From IMG/VR virus record IMGVR_UViG_3300025168_000298, positions 1-34,625 of that record: a stretch of DNA of 34,625 nucleotides. One strand, 5' to 3'. Each line of letters starts with the position of its first letter. The first letter of the stretch is position 1. Shown one piece after another: positions 32,165 to 34,625 of the stretch. The notes beneath the pieces were generated by a model. The model ran no database searches. It was given only the letters and a program-made list of their open reading frames with translations, and was not told the DNA's origin. Position numbers and translations under genes: made by a program. Source of the stretch: a virus.

Positions 32165-32458
32165 TTATTTTAATTGTTTCTTAACTGTTTTAGCCCATGC
32201 TGGAATAGTAAAGGCTGTAAATTCTTCACCATCACAGCATATATCGTCATTTTCTCCCTCAGCCTCGTTTAGAAGTTCTTGCACTTGCATTGCTCTTACG
32301 AAAGAACTATTAGCAAATCCAATAGGAATAGAAGGTCCACTATGAACAGCATTAAGATTATCTGTGTAGTGTCCTTTGCTCTCGCCGCATTCGCAAGTTT
32401 TAGGCTTACGAGTGAGGTTAAAGATTGACATGCAATTTTTGCAAAGAAGTAATTTCAT
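32165..32458 (-). CDS. Small zinc-ribbon protein, 97 aa
   Basis: The N-terminus has C6-x-x-C9 (LLLCKNCMSIF) and then C-E-C at residues ~23-25 (KTCECGESKGHY), a probable zinc ribbon of the kind seen in small DNA/RNA-associated phage and bacterial proteins. A second Cys pair (DICCDGEEF) lies nearer the C-terminus. The middle is Gly/Pro-rich (AVHSGPSIPIGFANSSF). Function unknown. It starts one base after the stop of the 144-aa gene. Confidence 0.65.
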   Translation of the reverse strand: MKLLLCKNCMSIFNLTRKPKTCECGESKGHYTDNLNAVHSGPSIPIGFANSSFVRAMQVQELLNEAEGENDDICCDGEEFTAFTIPAWAKTVKKQLK

Positions 32459-32459
32459 T

Positions 32460-32894
32460 TTAGTTTTTATTTAAGTGCTTGCTAGCGTAATCATCTGTAA
32501 TTGTTTTGATGTCGCATAATATATCTAGCTCATCTAATGTACTTTCAAATCCAGGTATATCTATTTCAGATTTTAGCATTTCATCTACTACTTGATCTAA
32601 TGCATGGCCATCGTCCCAAGTATCTTCATTTGCTATGCGATTGCGCAATTTATCTGAACATAACTCTTCAGGCTGTGATGGAGAAACGTCATGAGATAAA
32701 TACGTGTATTTTCCAAAATCGTTAGATTCTTCTGCAATCATCTCCGTCAAGATTTTCTCTAGATTATTGCAATACATTAAAATATCGTAAGAAATTTCTA
32801 CTTGGAATTTAACTTCGCCCTTAGGCTTCCAATGCGGAGTGTCCGTGTCTGAGTAGTTTTCGTGATACTGAGTTGAGATTGAGATAATAGCCAT
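32460..32894 (-). CDS. Unknown acidic protein, 144 aa
   Basis: An acidic protein with no recognised domain (MAIISISTQYHENYSDTDTP; C-terminus with IDIPGFESTLDELDILCDIK). It is the first gene after copy 1 of the ~87-bp repeat, whose AT-rich core ends about 28 bases before the ATG, so it is probably driven by that promoter. It is followed by the zinc-ribbon gene with a one-base gap. Confidence 0.65.
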   Translation of the reverse strand: MAIISISTQYHENYSDTDTPHWKPKGEVKFQVEISYDILMYCNNLEKILTEMIAEESNDFGKYTYLSHDVSPSQPEELCSDKLRNRIANEDTWDDGHALDQVVDEMLKSEIDIPGFESTLDELDILCDIKTITDDYASKHLNKN

Positions 32895-32921
32895 TGTGTT
32901 TGTTTTAAAGGTTTAGTATTA

Positions 32922-33008
32922 GTTTGTTTGTTATAGTATAAATATAACACTTTAGGCACGAAATAAAAAATCCGGATGCACTTATTTTCACTAAAGTTAT
33001 TAACAATT
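32922..33008 (-). promoter_or_regulatory. Repeated promoter/operator, copy 1
   Basis: One of three copies of an ~87-bp repeat. On the minus strand it contains TTGTTAATAACTTT, then AAAATAAGTGCATC, ATTTTTTATTTCGTG, and an inverted repeat GTTATATTTATACTATAAC (GTTATA/TATAAC), ending in AACAAACAAAC. It lies between tRNA-Lys and the 144-aa gene. It differs from copy 3 at only four positions. Promoter function is inferred because each copy sits directly before a gene. Confidence 0.65.
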
Positions 33009-33013
33009 TGTTG

Positions 33014-33087
33014 TGATCTCGGTGGGACTCGAACCCACGACTTTCTCATTAAAAGTGAGAAGCTCTAACCAGCTGAGCTACGAGATC
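33014..33087 (-). tRNA. tRNA-Lys (UUU)
   Basis: A cloverleaf on the minus strand: acceptor GATCTCG pairs with CGAGATC, T-loop TTCGAGT with stem GTGGG/CCCAC, anticodon loop CTTTTAA giving UUU, discriminator A. No encoded CCA. It reads AAA/AAG, frequent codons in this AT-rich phage. Confidence 0.95.
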
Positions 33088-33093
33088 AATTTG

Positions 33094-33168
33094 GGTGGAT
33101 AATGGGATTCGAACCCATGGCCCCTGGTACCACAAACCAGCGCTCTAACCAACTGAGCTATACCCACC
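33094..33168 (-). tRNA. tRNA-His (GUG)
   Basis: A minus-strand cloverleaf with acceptor GTGGGTA/TATCCAC, T-loop TTCGAAT, and anticodon loop TTGTGGT giving GUG. An extra G at the 5' end pairs with C73, the hallmark (G-1) of bacterial tRNA-His, so it looks functional. CCA is not encoded. Confidence 0.95.
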
Positions 33169-33174
33169 ATATTG

Positions 33175-33248
33175 TGAACCGGGAAGGATTCGAACCTTCG
33201 ACCGCCTCCTTAGAAGGGAGGTGCTCTATCCAGCTGAGCTACCGGTCC
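33175..33248 (-). tRNA. tRNA-Arg (UCU)
   Basis: A minus-strand cloverleaf: acceptor GGACCGG with CCGGTTC (one G-U pair), anticodon stem CCTCC/GGAGG and loop CTTCTAA giving UCU, T-loop TTCGAAT, discriminator A. It reads AGA/AGG. It begins 10 bases after the stop of the 113-aa gene, so it is probably cut from the same transcript. Confidence 0.95.
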
Positions 33249-33258
33249 AGTTGTAGAT

Positions 33259-33600
33259 TTACTTAACTACAAAGGGCTTGTCCCAATCTCCAACACTCAG
33301 GTGGAAATACCAACCAACGTCGAAATAATCAGTCATCGAATCTGAATTATCATGATTACCTCTCATTGCGATACTGGTTATATCCTCGAATAACTCTCGT
33401 TCCTTCAGTTCACTTAAGTTATGATGATTGATTTGACTATAGTCTCCACAATCAAGGTCTCTGGGTGCTTCTAATATTGATATGTCAACGCACCTGTAGT
33501 CTCTACCTCTGACTGAAATCTTCCACCCGTCTTTTTTAGAGTACTTAGTTCTGATTTCTTTTCTGATTTCTTTTACCTGAGTTGGTGTAATGTAAGCCAT
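33259..33600 (-). CDS. LPD29-like small protein, 113 aa
   Basis: Residues ~5-55 (TPTQVKEIRKEIRTKYSKKD, then GWKISVRGRDYRCVDISILEA) resemble the LPD29 domain, a 'large polyvalent protein' module (a helix, then F/W-x-I-S-V-R and a strand ending near a Pro) found in phage and plasmid polyproteins and as stand-alone proteins. Its biochemical role is unknown. The remainder is acidic and aromatic (YFDVGWYFHLSVGDWDKPF). It is followed by the three tRNA genes and starts four bases after the stop of the membrane-protein gene. Confidence 0.6.
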   Translation of the reverse strand: MAYITPTQVKEIRKEIRTKYSKKDGWKISVRGRDYRCVDISILEAPRDLDCGDYSQINHHNLSELKERELFEDITSIAMRGNHDNSDSMTDYFDVGWYFHLSVGDWDKPFVVK

Positions 33601-33604
33601 TTTA

Positions 33605-33799
33605 TTATTTTTTAAAAGTTAATGTAGATAATGATAGTATCGCTGCCATGGCAGAAATCATGAATACTGCTAATTCTCCAAGTGGATCGCTAAAGTCGAT
33701 GTAATCTAAGATGATTCCCGTACCTGTAAGGTATAATATACAGGTTGATATCATAAACGTCAGGATGTTTTTGTAGTTACTTGATAGGAAGTAGTTCAT
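33605..33799 (-). CDS. Small membrane protein with two transmembrane helices, 64 aa
   Basis: Two hydrophobic stretches, ~12-30 (ILTFMISTCILYLTGTGII) and ~40-60 (LGELAVFMISAMAAILSLST), separated by an acidic turn (DYIDFSDP). It probably spans the host inner membrane. Copy 2 of the repeat lies just upstream, ending nine bases before the ATG. It could be a small early membrane-active protein, for instance in exclusion or envelope modification, but nothing more specific can be read. Confidence 0.65.
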   Translation of the reverse strand: MNYFLSSNYKNILTFMISTCILYLTGTGIILDYIDFSDPLGELAVFMISAMAAILSLSTLTFKK

Positions 33800-33808
33800 A
33801 TTGTTTTT

Positions 33809-33893
33809 GTTTGTTTGTTATAGTTTAATATAATCAATAAAGCACGAAATAAAAAATCTGAGGTGATTATTTTCAAAAAGTTATTAACAGTTT
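33809..33893 (-). promoter_or_regulatory. Repeated promoter/operator, copy 2 (divergent)
   Basis: The minus strand reads CTGTTAATAACTTTTTGAAA, later CAGATTTTTTATTTCGTGC, then TTATATTAAACTATAACAAAC. The flanking boxes and the CTATAACAAACAAAC end match copies 1 and 3, while the middle has diverged. Shared parts mark the likely functional elements. Confidence 0.6.
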
Positions 33894-33909
33894 AATGTTT
33901 AGATTAAGA

Positions 33910-34365
33910 CTAGGCTACTTCTGTAGCCTTAGTCCTACTGTTCATTACAAAGGCCATACTTGCCCAAGATGTAGATTTAACAGCGTTATATTGATGTTGG
34001 CAATATAGATTTGTTTTGTCGTACATTCCATTGATAGTTCCTACTGTTAGATCAGCTAGTATAGACTCGTCGATTAGTTTTACTCTTTTACCAGTTCTAC
34101 TAAAGATGGTTAACCATATTGATGAACCTTCTGGTTGAAATTGTACAGTCTGTAGGGCTCCTCTGTTATATCCACTGATAGCAGATTCTGGATGCTTCAT
34201 CATTCTTTCATTTTCGAAGCCTCTTGCATCGCAACAAGTCATACCTAGTTTGGTCTTAACGATGTGTCTGAATTTACCAGATGTATATTGACTAAGTGCG
34301 TCGATTGTGAAGATGTTTTCATCTAAAAGGACGATGTTTTTGTTTACTAAATTTTGCATTCTCAT
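33910..34365 (-). CDS. Unknown protein, 151 aa
   Basis: No recognised family. Features include KFRHIVKTKLGMTCCDARGF (a Cys pair near residue ~44), SSIWLTIFSRTGKRVKLIDE and a Ser/Met/Lys-rich end. An ATG two codons downstream (34359) is an equally good start. It follows copy 3 of the repeat by about 15 bases and is probably expressed from it. Confidence 0.6.
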   Translation of the reverse strand: MRMQNLVNKNIVLLDENIFTIDALSQYTSGKFRHIVKTKLGMTCCDARGFENERMMKHPESAISGYNRGALQTVQFQPEGSSIWLTIFSRTGKRVKLIDESILADLTVGTINGMYDKTNLYCQHQYNAVKSTSWASMAFVMNSRTKATEVA

Positions 34366-34380
34366 AAGTGTTTATTATTT

Positions 34381-34467
34381 GTTTGTTTGTTATAGTATAA
34401 ATATAACACTTAACCCACGAAATAAAAAATCTGGATGCACTTATTTTCACTAAAGTTATTAACAATT
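34381..34467 (-). promoter_or_regulatory. Repeated promoter/operator, copy 3
   Basis: Nearly identical to copy 1 (four differences in 87 bases), with the same TTGTTAATAAC, ATTTTTTATTTCGTG and GTTATATTTATACTATAAC boxes. Its right end overlaps the stop codon of the PhoH-like gene, so transcription from that gene may run through it. Confidence 0.65.
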
Positions 34468-34625
34468 ACTCGTTATCAGCCTTCCACATATCATACCTAT
34501 TCACGATCTTCTTAAGGATTTCAGCTCGCACGATATCATCTTCAGTAAACTCAAAGTTCTCTACTCCTTTAATTCCCTCCATCAGCTTAATAAATCCAGG
34601 GAGTCCAGCGCTTTTCTTTGGTATA
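34466..34625 (-). CDS. PhoH-like ATPase, C-terminal fragment (gene continues beyond window)
   Basis: Only the last 53 residues are present. They read KSAGLPGFIKLMEGIKGVEN, then FEFTEDDIVRAEILKKIVNR and YDMWKADNE. The arrangement G-L ... gly-rich turn ... F-x-F-T-x-x-D-I-V-R ... K-x-I-V matches the end of PhoH-family P-loop ATPases, which are common in marine T4-like phages and whose role is still unclear. The ATPase motifs lie outside the window, so the call depends on this tail alone. Confidence 0.6.
   Translation of the reverse strand, partial: IPKKSAGLPGFIKLMEGIKGVENFEFTEDDIVRAEILKKIVNRYDMWKADNE

Noticed and set aside
32798-33049. 83-aa minus-strand frame over the repeat and tRNA-Lys
   Set aside because: It overlaps the start of the 144-aa gene, repeat copy 1 and the tRNA-Lys gene, which explain the sequence better.
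32922-34467. Insertion sequence or attachment site at the repeats next to tRNA genes
   Set aside because: The repeats are promoter-like, each before a gene and all in the same orientation. No transposase, integrase or target-site duplication was seen.

Overview
The window is AT-rich DNA from a large tailed phage of the T4-like myovirus type. Every credible gene lies on the minus strand, so transcription runs from the right edge to the left. The call rests on a baseplate set recognisable from its translations: a gp25/W-type wedge protein, a gp6/J-type wedge protein, a gp7/I-like wedge protein, a gp5-type OB-fold spike, a gp27-like hub and a LysM/gp53-like protein. There is also a phage dCMP deaminase, a probable PhoH at the right edge and three tRNA genes. 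Most genes have no clear Shine-Dalgarno sequence and instead have A-rich leaders. This is typical of Bacteroidetes and their phages, so I infer a (probably marine) flavobacterial or other Bacteroidetes host. That host assignment is inference.

Right part (34625 to about 29400): early/accessory style. It holds the end of a PhoH-like gene, several small unknown genes, tRNA-Arg(UCU), tRNA-His(GUG) and tRNA-Lys(UUU), a zinc-ribbon protein, and three copies of an ~87-bp repeat. Each repeat copy sits just upstream of a gene, so I read it as a repeated phage promoter/operator. Next come two proteins whose N-termini resemble the capsid-targeting peptide of T4 internal proteins, with an alpha/beta-hydrolase fusion protein between them that carries a similar motif internally, and then dCMP deaminase.

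Middle (29410 to about 26940): six small, tightly packed and often overlapping genes of unknown function. From their position just before the baseplate genes they may be tail-assembly factors.

Left part (26902 to 1): the virion module. In transcription order it runs: possible tube/baseplate protein, LysM/gp53-like protein, gp27-like hub with a Val-Val-Glu-Glu repeat, second possible tube protein, gp5-like spike, a 511-aa virion protein, a four-domain ribosomal-protein-S1-like RNA-binding protein, a small scaffold-like protein followed by a strong terminator, a putative amidoligase fused to a beta-helix-like tail, a possible neck/connector protein, gp25, gp6, a small unknown, the gp7/I-like wedge protein with inserted carbohydrate-binding-like modules, a small fibre-like protein, and three large virion proteins, the last cut by the left edge.

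The most interesting non-standard elements are the S1-like protein and the amidoligase fusion inside the virion operon, the capsid-targeting-like tags, the three-copy promoter repeat, and a recurrent AGATATATA-type motif before many virion genes that could be the late promoter.
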